Positions 23,076 to 33,999 of a stretch of DNA of 64,000 bases are shown here, piece after piece. The notes beneath the pieces were generated by a model. The model ran no database searches. It had not been told where the DNA came from and saw only the letters and a program-made list of their open reading frames with translations. The DNA comes from Umbelopsis ramanniana AG (Eukaryota > Mucoromycota > Umbelopsidomycetes > Umbelopsidales > Umbelopsidaceae): contig NW_026252136.1 in NCBI RefSeq assembly GCF_025399195.1, forward strand, positions 1-64,000, in the 5' to 3' direction. Each line of letters begins with the position of its first letter. Positions within the stretch are counted from its first letter, which is position 1. A program made the translations under genes and the position numbers.

Positions 23076-24229
23076 ATGTCAGAATACTATAACCAAGAAC
23101 GCAATCAAGGCGAATCTCAAAGCTACCAAGGTAAAAATAGCTACATAGATCAAACTGCTCTTGCTGCCATATAATAACACGTTCTCTTCGTAGGTGGTGG
23201 TGGTCAATATGGTCGCCAGCAAGGTAGAGTACACGTGCCCCTAGATGTTCTCAAAGTAAAGCGACTCAATATTCATATTCTTCCTAACAGAAAACGAACA
23301 GTATGGTGGTCAACAGGGTTACCAACAGGGCGGTCAACAAGGCTACCAACAAGGTGGTCAACAGGGCTACCAGCAAGGTGGTCAACAGCACGGATACCAA
23401 CAAGGTGGCCAACAAGAATACCAACAAGGTGGCCAGCAAGAATACCAACAAGGTGGCCAGCAAGGTAAGATACATTTGCATGAAAGAACCGTCGGTCTTC
23501 TGCAGCATATAAGGCTAGTACTGAGAGTTTGAACTCCGGCAGGACAAGGAAGAGAGAACTATGGTTACAGTGGCCAACAACAACAACAACATGGTAACTA
23601 CCAGCAGGCAAGACCGAACCCAGATGAAGCTGCTGAATACGCTTCCCGACATTCCGATGGTGAAGGTAAGAAACCGTGCTCTGTTGACCGCTGACCAAGT
23701 TGAATATCATGAAACTGACCACTAGTAAACATACACCCCCTTAGACAAGGGAATGTTCTCGTCCATTCTCTCCCAGTTCACTGGTGGTGGTGATAATGAT
23801 GATGCTCCACATAACCGCCCTGCTGGCCAAGAAGAAATCCAGCAAGCCGCTAACGCTCATCAACAAATTTATAACGAGTCTCCCCAGGGTCAACCCAGCT
23901 CCGAGCACTCCTCAAGCGACCTCGGTTCAGCTGCTGCTATGCAAGCTATGAAGATGTTCTCCGGAGGTGGCGGTGGCGGTGGCAGCAGCGAGCTTATTGG
24001 TCTTGCTATGGGTGAAGCTACCAAACTATTCAACGCTCAAGGTGGTGGTGGTGACAAGAACGCTATCGTTTCATCTGCTGCTCAAATGGCCATGAAGTTC
24101 TACATCAGCAAGCAGATGGGTGGTGGCGACAGCGGTAGCGGTGGCCTTGGATCTATTATGGGAATGCTTGGCGGTGGTGGCGGCGGTGGTGGTGGCATGG
24201 CCTCCAGCTTGATTAGCAAACTTTTGTAG
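23076..24229 (+). CDS. Q/G/Y-repeat (prion-like) protein with a fungal DUF7721-type C-terminal domain
   Basis: Five exons join in frame from ATG at 23076 (MSEYYNQERNQGESQSYQG). Exon 2 is only about 28 nt and encodes GGGQYGRQQ. Exon 3 carries repeats of GGQQGYQQ. After GYSGQQQQQHGNYQQ, the low-complexity region gives way to a globular part: AAEYASRHS, MFSSILSQFTGGG, IQQAANAHQQIY, AAMQAMKMF, AAQMAMKFYISKQ. Two polyglycine runs and MASSLISKLL close the protein. The globular part resembles small fungal proteins annotated as 'beta-flanking' or DUF7721; I recall this family only loosely and its function is not established. The QGGY-rich head is of the kind that forms condensates or amyloid. Codon bias is strong, suggesting high expression. 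Confidence 0.75.
23305..23464 (+). repeat. In-frame 24-nt tandem repeat, about 6.6 copies
   Basis: Units of the form GGTGGTCAACAAGG(C/N)TACCAACAA encode GGQQGYQQ. The last units change GY to EY, and one unit has an extra His codon (27 nt). Third-position differences show the copies are not newly made. An insertion or deletion of whole units would stay in frame, so copy number is likely to vary between strains. Confidence 0.85.
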
Positions 24230-26170
24230 TTTTAAATAAAGCCTTATAGATGTTTCATCACATCTACTACATGGAAACGATTTATAACTACTGCTCATGT
24301 GAAATGTAGCCTCTGCCGATTATTTTTTATAAAATCCGACTTACACATACTTTCCCCATGTTTTTATCGACGTGATCTCGTTTGAAGTCTCTCGTTATTA
24401 CATATGTCACAGATTGTACCCTTTCTGGCTAAAGCGTTGCTTAGAGTAGCTAAATAATAACAAATTAAACTATTATTTTTTTATTTTTAAGTCGAAGGGC
24501 TTCTGCCTAATATGGGCTGGACATGAATGAATCCAAAAAGCCCGCCTAGTAAAATCTGGTAGTGGACGACAGACGCTCTGTGATGAAGTTACTGATTATT
24601 TCTATTTGACATGAACAACCAAGAGCCACCCCCGCAAGTTATAGAGTAACAGATCTCATGTCATAAGAAGTTGCTTGCCATTCTATATCTTATTCACTGG
24701 ATATTACCCAAGATTCAATTCATCCCTGGCCGAATATCAATTTCAGAAATGGTATATATCACGATTGGGATCAAACCCGGGAAAGCATCTAGTTGTTTAT
24801 TTCAGCTTAGTGAAGATTTGTGAGTCAGAACAAATCGATTCATTTCCGTGTTTTCCGCCGAGAAACGCATGAACCGCATCACATACTCGGATCGACAGAT
24901 CGATTTTTCATGTGCATGTTGCTCTTGACGGATGAGAGGGAGGTGGAGGCGAAGATGGAGTCCTGGAATAAGGTGGCGGACTTAACTTAAAGGCGATGAA
25001 AACCAAAGGCGTGCAGGACAATACTCAAATTTCGTGGTACATTACACAGGTGGTGTTGGGTCGCAGTGCTAAAAAATAAATGAAGACAGGCAGGCTGGTG
25101 GCCCTCGACACCAACTAACCCGTAGGACAGAGAAAGAGTCAAATAATATGGATCTTTCAATCACTTAGTTGTTTCCCAATCACTGGACAGAGCGTTATAA
25201 TTAATCCACATCACCTAGAACTGTTGTACTGCTGGGACGAGAACTTGACACCAGAAGGACTTTTGGCCTTGCGGCACACACCATCAATACTCAGACAAAG
25301 CAACGCAAAGAAACAAACTACCGCCAATTTTTGTGAGATCAAGGCAACAGGTCCTCAGCATCAAGGAGTTAAAGCAGAAGCTAAGTTCTTTCTTTCGATC
25401 GACATCGTCGCCACATGTGTCTTCGAGATATCCGATAAAAAGGACCAAAGCCTCAGGTGATCTCATAAAACTGTGACTCAAATATTTTCTTCAACAGTTG
25501 GAATGCTGAATTCAATTTCTTTCGATCGAGAGTGATAGGGGTGCGCTAAGCCTTGCGTAATTAGGGTCCTTGCCTTTTAATGGTAGGCGAATATAACTAG
25601 TAAGAACTGCCCGGCCTGCAAAGAGAAGACTCTGGAGATCTTTCGGTAAGTACCAAATCTATGGCCTTGGCAAACACAATATAAACGACGGCGATGGATT
25701 ACTAAGAAGTGCCAATCAATCTCTTTTTTTTCATCCATAGCAGGTCATGGTCTTACTTAAACGAAAGGTCGCTACCGCTAGGGAATATGTGCCATACCTT
25801 GCATGGCTTGAGCCAAGAAGGTACAAAGCCGCAGATTTTTCTTTGCTCTTGTACACGAATTTGCTTCTATGATATAATTTGCGGTAGTTATCGTTATTAG
25901 CTTAGCATAATGCTGGTAAGGAAGACTTGCATTGTACTTTGGCGCATTTCGGGCTTTGAATGCAATACAGATATTGGATTTTTTAAGTGCGCCAGTATTC
26001 TAAAAATTCCAGTAACTGTCCAGTCAGGCCAACCCTTCTTCTATCTCATCTTCAAAAGCTATAATCCTAGCCTCAGTCTATGCATCCTGTTATATCTTGT
26101 TGAATTTTGAAGTGAATATACCCCCACATCTCCGCACCTAGTCACCTGTTCATCGCTTACAGCAGGTGGA
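24230..26170. other. Long intergenic region (1.9 kb)
   Basis: No frame in this stretch has a recognisable product. Polypyrimidine runs, a TTCGGTAAGT donor-like site near 25646 and a CATCCATAG acceptor-like site near 25740 suggest a possible leader intron for the ankyrin gene or an unannotated transcript. A GGGATCAAACCCGGG string near 24768 recalls a tRNA T-arm, but no tRNA can be folded around it. Otherwise I see nothing. Confidence 0.4.
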
Positions 26171-27987
26171 ATGACCAGATTGAAGGATTCTTCCGTCAAG
26201 CAGCCTCCCGTTACATCTCCCACCGCCGCCAACAATCCACCCATCATAGATTCTCGTAGACCTTCCAATAGCAATAATTTGCTACACCTTCACTCAGCAG
26301 CTGCCACTGGCAATATTGGTATGGTTATTTTTCCTAGGCGCTCTTTTTTATCTTATTTTATGCAAGCTTCACTTTTTCAAAGGAAGGGGGACGCGCTCTT
26401 TCAATGAACCGTGGTTTGCCTTGGTTTGCAAGCCTCACCCGTTCTATTTTAGTCCCCCTTCTTTTACGCAGCTATATATTTATATTCACAAGTGTTGTCA
26501 ATGATAAGCTTACCCCTCCTCCTCACGAACTCATAGGTCTTGTTAAATTTGCTCTTGACCATGGTGCCGGTATCGACTCTGTTGTAAATGGATACATGCC
26601 CTTACAAATGGCCTGTATCAGTGACAGTAACATTGCCGTGGTTCAGTATCTGATTGACCGTGGCGCTGATGTAAACCTGCAGCGGTAAATGTTTGTTATG
26701 TTATTTCAAAAATAGCCCATCCTATCACTCATTCCTTTGCCATGCTTTTATTGCAGCTGGTCCAAGAAACATAGCACTGATAAATCTCTAGCTGTAGCTG
26801 GAGCAACAGGATCAACTGCTCTACATGTTGCAGCCGCAAACGGCTGTACCAAAGTTGTTGAACTACTGTTACGCAATGGTGCATTAGTTGACATCAAAGA
26901 CAAGTATGGGTCAACGCCATTAAGTGTAGCAACTGCAAAAAACCATACGGAAATTGTAAACATTCTGGAAACATTCCGTGTTTTCCAAGTCAGTACCGAG
27001 CTTCAGAACCTGCATCTGGATTCTCACCACCACAAGATAGTGCAATCCAAGTCGAAATTGAATAGACTGCGCAGACCAAGTTTACCGACTGAATTGGATG
27101 GAAAAGCAAGTGACTCGTCAGTTCGTACATCACTGGACCATACCCCTGTACGCCATAGCGTGCATCTTTCCCGAATGGACGATGACTACTTTGATTCCTC
27201 CGCTGAACCACCACGTGCTCCAAACATGGGCTCCGGCCACTTGTCGCCGGCGAAATCCGGCGAGGAGTCCAGTGGAAGTTCACAATTTGATACCCCACCC
27301 AGCTCCTGGGAAGATAACCCTGATGATCAAACCATGTGTGAAAAGGATTCGTTTGTATCCTACAGCTTTGAGCCTGAAACCTATGTGGAATCGCTGGAGC
27401 GAAGAGCCTATGGTAGTGTTAGTGACGACCATTTTGCTCGACAACTGCGACCTCAAGTCGATGCTAATGGTGATAGCCTATTCGAGCAGCGAGCATCCCT
27501 AGATCACTTCAGACCACCTGTTAGTCGACCCTCTCTCAGCCGCTCCAACTCAGACATTAGCAAACTACGAAACGCCGCCTTGATCAATGCCATGGCTGCC
27601 AATAGTGCCAATAGCTCTGGTATTGAAGACGATATCGTTCCTCGCCCATCTCTTGTCCTTGACGACGGCCCTGAAGCAGAAGCTCTCCGACGATTTCAAG
27701 AAAGAGAGGTCAAGAAAGCTTGGTGGGGTGGGTTCGGAGGAAGAAAATCGATTGATATCGTTGGTCGCAGGTCCACGGACCATGCAATGCTGTCAAGTCG
27801 GAAAAGTGTCGATTTCCGGCCCAGCTTGGATGGAATTTCAAGTCTTGCCAAGAAGTCAATGGATAGCTTGAGCCGACGTAGCAACGATTATGCCGCCTTC
27901 GAAGGAAGTGAATGGGAAATAGATGTCACTCAAACTTCTACGCGCAAACAAAGATCCAACTCTTTCCTGTCAAGGTTTTGGAGTTAA
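26171..27987 (+). CDS. Ankyrin-repeat protein with a long Ser/Arg-rich tail
   Basis: Three exons join in frame (26171-26318, 26537-26684, 26757-27987) for about 508 residues. The N-terminus is Pro/Ser-rich. Four ankyrin-type repeats lie at residues 35-200: NNLLHLHSAAATGNIG, GYMPLQMACISDSNIAVVQYL, GSTALHVAAANGCTKVVELLL, and YGSTPLSVATAKNHTEIVNIL. The remaining 300 residues are low in order, with many R-x-x-S motifs (RRSTDH, SRKSVDF, RRSNDY, KKSMDSLSRRS) that look like sites for basophilic kinases or 14-3-3 proteins. No membrane segment or other domain is seen. An adaptor or scaffold role is inferred only from the repeats. The first intron (218 nt) is longer than most in the window. Confidence 0.8.
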
Positions 27988-28476
27988 ATGCTTTAACCTT
28001 TGATCAATACCTCTCATCATGTTGTACTTTACCCCCCTTTTTCTTTGTTTTTACCCATGCCCAACCCATTCATGCCCCCACTCTTCTCTTTTCATTGTTC
28101 TTTTTCGCCTACCTTCCATTTTACTTGCTCCCCCAATCCGTTGACCGGATACACGACAGCCTTTGTCAACGCATACATTGTATGTAACTGAAATGCCCAC
28201 CCCACGTAAATTAAATCCTTCCAAGGTTTTGAAAAAAAGAAAAAAAAGGATCCAGAAAAAGATTCTGTTTTTGTCAAAGAGTTGCCTGGCTTTGCTTTAA
28301 TTTGGTTTAAATTATACATCTTTTTAAAAATACATGAGCTGAGAAAGGTGAAGGCATACAAATATGATTTTTCAAAAACGTAAAAAAAGAATTACAATTA
28401 CAGTCTTTAAATTACAAATCTTGTCGAGCGGATAGGCTCTTTCAAAATCGGAAAGCTTTAAGAAATATGAAATCGA
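27988..28476. other. Convergent intergenic region
   Basis: These 489 bases, rich in pyrimidine runs on the left and A runs on the right, lie between two converging stop codons. They are likely two 3' UTRs. Nothing else is seen. Confidence 0.5.
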
Positions 28477-30094
28477 CTACTGGGTGCCGTGCCGTTCTGT
28501 ATCGGTGCCATCGGTGTCTTGTGGTGTATGTGGTGGCGGCGTCAGGTGGGCTACATCCACGTTTTGGTGATCAACGCTAGTACCTTCCAAATCAGTGTGT
28601 TGTTCATGGTTAATGGTTTCAGTGGCCGGCTCTTCTGTATGGTCTTGGACATTAGGTGAGTGAACAGAAGCAGCCGGGGTTGAAGTCGACGCTAAAGCAG
28701 CTGCTGCTGCTGCCGAGGGTGTATTGAAAGGGGAGGCAGCGCCTAGTTGTACAGCGTTGTTCTGTTCAACCAAGTCTGCATTCTTGCGAAGATCAGGAGG
28801 AAGACAGTCGTGCTTGCAAATAGGACATAGAGGAGATTTGTCGGTTAACCAAGGATCTATAGAAAGGTAGGTGAGTCAATACCGGTTTGTTTGTTGTTTT
28901 TCTACTGAAACTCCTAAGGATCGCAAAAAAGAAAAAAATTATCTTACCTATACAACCGGTACAAAAACCGTGCCCACATGGAAGTACTCGAATTTCATTC
29001 TTGTCGACAACAAAGTCGTCCAGACAAATGGCACAACTTCCGTTTTTGACGAGGGATGGGGAATACTTCTCAATAGGATAGGTATTGAGAATATCAACGG
29101 GAAGAGGATGGACCTTGTTGACAGGACGATTATGCATTGGGATGCCTCGTTCGATGTCACCTCTGCTCAATTGTGCATTATACCTGCGCATGCGATACCA
29201 GCGAAGCAAAACAGCAGCTAATAAACGTATGTCATGTTAGTCACTAGTAAGAAAGAGAACATCCACCAACACCAATTTTCGATACTTGCCTACTAAAAAT
29301 AGAGCAGCCAAAGCAATGACATAACTGAGATAACCTTTTGCCGAGGAGATCATGGACGTGAAGCCATCTGGACAATTTGACCAGCAAACAGTAGCTAGTA
29401 CGGGACGAACGAGCCATACCATCTTGTTGTTACCTGAAGACTGAGCATTGGCAGAGTCAGCAAGGGATGATAAATTGGAGCCGTAGGCATTGGATATAAA
29501 ATAAGTGGGAAGCCCATTATAGCTGGTGAGATCGATGTTGTTATCCTTCATAAAAGTGATGTTTTGATCATTCGGCAGAGATGCAGGATAACTTGGCGTA
29601 CTTGTAGTGCCTTCAGCGGCACTGACGACTGGGTTGGTGTTCATATAAGTTATGTTATCGTAAATGAGTATAGCTTTCAGCAGGAGATGGTTGGTTGAAG
29701 AAATAGATTGGGCTGTGGCTATTTTCTCGGCCCAATAACAGTCGGCACTTCTCTCGATCAAGGCAATGATCGAGACATTACTGACAGTGCCAATGACGTT
29801 ACTATTGAGGGTTTGAACGGTGGTGAAATTGGTGGTGGCGTTGCATGCTGTACCGAATTTCAGAAGGACTCTGTCATTGATTTGACTAACCGATTGATCA
29901 TCATACGGATCAATGGTCTGGAAGAGTTGAGAGGACGCTACTTCAGAGGTACTTAGGTTGGCGGTACCAACAGAGATATCGGATCCAGTGTACTGCCATA
30001 ATGTGTGCAAGAAGAAGGGATTGGACACTGATTGAGCTTGCACCATTGGAATAAGCAGTAATAGCAGGAGGCATTTGCCATACTGCTTCATCAT
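28477..30094 (-). CDS. PA-TM-RING type transmembrane E3 ubiquitin ligase (C3HC4 RING)
   Basis: Topology matches PA-TM-RING ligases of the endosome, Golgi or vacuole. The start at 30094 gives MMKQYGKCLLLLLLIPMVQA, a signal peptide. The lumenal part of about 240 residues has multiple N-glycosylation sites and protease-associated-like strands (SIIALIERSADCYWAEKI, AILIYDN). One membrane segment follows (GYLSYVIALAALFLV), continuing across an intron into AAVLLRWYRMRR. The cytosolic RING reads CAICLDDF, LPCGHGFCTGC, then after an intron IDPWL, LCPICK. The fifth zinc ligand is Cys (GFCTGC), whereas most relatives have His (RING-H2). The tail is acidic and disordered with a polyalanine run. An ATG at 30190 in the same frame would bury the signal peptide, so it is less likely. 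Confidence 0.82.
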
Positions 30095-30875
30095 ACCGAA
30101 CATTAGAAAGCCAGTTAACGAGGAATGTAGAGTAGATTTCAAGCTATTTGTAAGGCGGGTAAAAAAGATACGAAGGAAGCCCTGTCTCATGCCGGGAAAA
30201 CCAATTTTGCAGCTTTTTCAAGTCCAACCAAAAGCATGGGCTGTGTACTTTCACACTTCCCTAAATGAGAATATTACCAATTTCGCATATTCGTCCATTT
30301 TTTCCCGAAGTAAAAGCCTTTCTAACGATTTATAATCGCTACGATGTTCAGAACACTTCTCTGCTATTGCCGTCGAACCCTTGATAGATGTTTACTGGGG
30401 TAATTGGTTTCGAAATTCGAGACACAAAAAAGTGCTAAACAGCCGTCACATGTTCCCTATCGAAAATGCTGACGAGTACCAACGTACTGGCGATTTTTCA
30501 CCGCCGAGCTATCAACAAAAGGCAACTGCAAAAGCGGGGAAAGATCGTACCGACCGTTTTAATTCATTCATTCTTCCCCAGCGTTATCATTATGCTGCGT
30601 AAGTCAACCGTGCAAAGCTTCGCAGCAGTCGAACGAAGGAAACAATAAATAGCGCATTGTTTTTTTCTTAGAAATCCTTTGCGTAGTAAGTCGCGTAATC
30701 ATTTTGGCAGATATTGGGTTTTATACGAAACAGTGTGGAAATGCAAGTCTGGAGCGCAGTTATCGTTGAAAACGCTATTTTTATTTTACAAAGAATAATC
30801 ACTTGCTTAGAGCTTCTCTTGGTGCTTGTGTTCATAATCGAGAATACTTCTTCGCAAAAGCCACCACAGATCGCT
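30095..30875. other. Intergenic between two minus-strand genes
   Basis: About 780 bases carrying the PA-TM-RING promoter and the Yra1-like 3' UTR. Two short plus-strand frames (30381-30602, 30714-30980) have no coding features. Confidence 0.4.
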
Positions 30876-31723
30876 TTATTTTCGTTGACCAATACGGCTC
30901 AAAATCCCTTGTGCGCGTTGTTGCTGTTCCACAATGGTAATTTTCATAGGTTGACCTGGTATTTTAAGACAAGGTCTTAGAAACCCACCACTTGCAAACA
31001 TTCTCGTTATTCCAATTAATGCTCTTACCATCCAATTCAACGTTGTTATACTTTTCAAATGCGGCTTTCGAGTGGGCGGCGTTGTCGAACTTGACGTTGG
31101 CCACTCCATTGGATCTACCCGAGCGATCAAATAAGAGCTTGGCGCTGCATGGACCAACCAATTTGAAAAGTTCCTGAAGGATCGAGATTCATCAATATAT
31201 GAGCCCGTATCGTCATTTCACGTCATATGTCTAACCACTACACATACATTGACGTCGGCTTCTGTTACTTCATAGTGAAGGTTTTCGACTTTGATGGTAT
31301 TGGAACCAGGAGCACTGCCAAGGCGAGAAATAATGCTTGCTGCAGTAGAGCTATTGCTTCTCTGAACGTTACGACCATTGCTGTTGCCTTGTTCGTACAA
31401 GTCATGTTTCCATGGGGAATTGGTATCTCTGCGACCTTGCTGATGATGAAGGAGGAGGGGGCAAAGGTAATGAAATTCAGTGAGATGCTGAAGTGCTATG
31501 ATCATGCTGCTTTCGCCAATGAATCAGGGAAAATAGGACATACAGTGGGCGATTTGCGATGAGCGCCGCCTCGGCCAGACGATGTATTTCTTATGGGTCC
31601 AGATCGCTTGTTGATTCCTTGTGATCGCTTGCCATCCCTCGTTTGCTTCTGTTGTTTCTGTTGCTTCTTATCCTGTCTATCCTTCATTATAACATCATCG
31701 AGTGAATTGTCAATGGCGTCCAT
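30876..31723 (-). CDS. YRA1: Yra1/ALYREF-type mRNA export factor (RRM protein)
   Basis: Nuclear adaptor that couples the TREX helicase Sub2/UAP56 to the export receptor Mex67. Four exons join in frame. The protein starts MDAIDNSLDDVIMKDR, where LDDVI is the UAP56-binding motif of this family. A Lys/Arg/Gln-rich, RGG-like region follows (KQQKQQKQTRDGKR, GRGGAHRK). The RRM has NTIKVENLHYEVTEADVNEL (RNP2 region), SNGVANVKFDN (RNP1 region), and FEKYNNVELDGQPMKITIV, the last part across an intron. The C-terminus is short (GILSRIGQRK, stop at 30876). At about 200 residues the size suits Yra1/ALY. Intron retention here gives several false internal stops. Confidence 0.85.
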
Positions 31724-31886
31724 GATTAAAGATTCTTTAGAGTAGTCTGATGTGTTGTGTTAAAGAACGATTTAAGGGGCGGCTGCGAGCTCAGAGAAAT
31801 TCTCCCCAAACTTTTCAATGGCCTTGTTTCTTAGCTTAGCTTTAAAAAATATCGACATGTCAATTTATTATCGTTTACAGTTTATT

Positions 31887-33404
31887 TTATTTCTTCTGCC
31901 CCTCCAGCCGTTCTTGTTCAAGCTGCTCGCAAATGTCTTTGAGAACGTGAGCAGCCTTTTCGAAATCGCTCTCTTCCATATACACCTGCGCGCTCAAACG
32001 CGTATACCACGTGCCTTTGTACTTGTAACCAGGAGCAAAACATTTGCGTTTGAACGCTCCTTCTTCAAGGAATCGCTCCATATAGTACCCATCGTTTTCA
32101 TGAGCAACAAGAGGGAGTCTGACGTTGACCATCATAGCCGTCAACGTTTTTTCTTCATTTTCCATCACTTCCGTGCCTAGTATCTTGGCTACCAGCTCTC
32201 CTCCACGTCGAGCCAAATTCCCGCAGTACTCTTGAATCTTCTCTTCTCCACCAAGTGATTCACGGTATTCCAAAGCTAGTTGAAAAATGAGCGTTTAAAA
32301 ATTTTGGGACATAAAAGATAGCCATGATACCTCTAACCAACTTACCAGCAAAAGTAGTCAAAAAGCCTGAAAAGTCTTGCGTGCCTTGCCAGCTAAATTC
32401 CTTGTGGAAAGTTTCAGACATATCACTTAGATCGGAATGGTCCTTGTAATATTCGCTAGTAATAGCCGGGTGGATATATCGCTGGTTTCGCTTGGCCACG
32501 TATAAGATAGACGAGCCTCGCACGGTGTACAACCATTTATGACAATTTGATATGAAGAAGTCCGGATCCGTTTCATGAAGATTCAAAGGGATTTGACCTA
32601 ATGGATGGAAATTGAGAAAATTGTGATATGAAGGAGAGGATATCTATTAACATATGTGCTTGGTGGACAATTTATGTTTGGTAACGCTGAAATGTATTAC
32701 CAATTCCATGAGCTCCGTCCACCAAAGACAGAATATTATGTTTCCGCAGCAACTTGATGATTCTCTCAAACGGAACTCGTACACCAGGCGTTGATGAAAT
32801 AGTGTCCAATACAGCCATCTTGATCTTGCCGCCAGTCACACCAACTTTGGTCTCTTCTTTGAGAATAGCTTCCTCAATCATAGCCACCAAATCGTCATCA
32901 CTGATAGGATATGTGGGATCCAAGATGATAAGTTCCACACCTCTGGTATCTCTCACGAATCTCATTGTGGCTCCTGTAGCTGCAAAAATTGTCGATAGCT
33001 AAAAATTACGATGACTGAGTTAGCGCTCCTCAACATGCTAGTGACGATGAACGACTCTGTACCTGCAATATTTTATCTCCAGACTGAAAGGGAAGACTAC
33101 GAGCCACTGAGTTAATACCAGTGCTTGCATTTGCGATGAAAGCTAGGTCGTCTGCGTGGCAGTGAATCAGGGTAGCAAGCTTTTCCTTTGCTTTTTGGAC
33201 CTCGGTATACATATCTCGCCTGAACCAGGTGTCGATACAATTCTCAGCGCGATCTTGATACTGTCGAAGCGCTGTTCTTACTACAGCAGGATATGTACCA
33301 TATGAACCATGGTTCATGAGGGTGTAGTCGTCAGCAATCAGAAAGTCAGCTCGAAGACTATGACCAAATTGCTTTTTGGCATGATGATTTGAGCTTGGAG
33401 CCAT
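31887..33404 (-). CDS. Class-V PLP-dependent enzyme (isopenicillin-N-epimerase-like), tandem copy A
   Basis: Fold-type I PLP enzyme of the class-V aminotransferase/cysteine-desulfurase group. The start at 33404 gives MAPSSNHHAKKQFGHSLR, then YTLMNHGSYGTYP, the usual opening of fungal isopenicillin-N-epimerase-like proteins. Landmarks: ANASTGINSVARSL, LSLVDGAHGIG (Asp that binds the pyridine nitrogen), and FFISNCHKWLYTVRGS with the Schiff-base Lys. Five or so exons; stop at 31887. It is about 70% similar by eye to the neighbour at 34000-35494. Substrate is unknown. Hercynylcysteine sulfoxide lyase (Egt2, ergothioneine pathway) belongs to the same group and is one possibility. No signal peptide is seen. 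Confidence 0.8.
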
Positions 33405-33999
33405 TGATTCAAAGATGTATAATCCAGGGGTTTTATGAATTGGTCTAGAGCGGTAGGGTCCCTTGTGGAAAGATAGATATGTTGAAGAGTGTGAAAAAGC
33501 TGGTGAGGTTTAAATAGTCCCCTAATCCAGTTATTTGATTCAGTAGGAGTTGGCTTGCCACCAGTAGTCACTTTGTTACACCGACGGTCAGGAAGAGTCA
33601 TACGGTGTCTTTTTGAAACTGATATTTGTTGAGATTGTGTACAGTCATGATATGCCCACCATCCGATGTTTATTATCTAAAGAAAATCATACCTACCTGT
33701 ATCCTTCTTGTGATCTTCGAGCGATCTGAAGTCATCATTCTATGCTTGAAGACTTACTGCGGGACAAGCGGAACATGCTTACAACACCATTTTTCCTCCC
33801 TTTGCTGATAGACTACTGGTAGGTCGACTATTAGCCACCCTCACCGCTTCATTCCTATGCACGCCATTGTGCATCGTAAACTTTATTGAACATTAAATTA
33901 TAATGTACCTTATTACCATATCTCCCTCTTTTGAAATGTCATAATCTTATATTAAAAATGAATAAAAAAACTATAGGTATGTCAGCTCATAACAGCTCT
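33405..33999. other. Intergenic spacer between tandem PLP-enzyme genes
   Basis: 595 bases that must hold the copy A promoter and the copy B 3' UTR. The minus-strand frame extending to 33601 is not supported as an N-terminal extension. Nothing else is recognised. Confidence 0.4.

Noticed and set aside
24760-24785. tRNA-like T-arm string GGGATCAAACCCGGG
   Set aside because: No D-arm, anticodon arm or acceptor stem can be placed around it on either strand.
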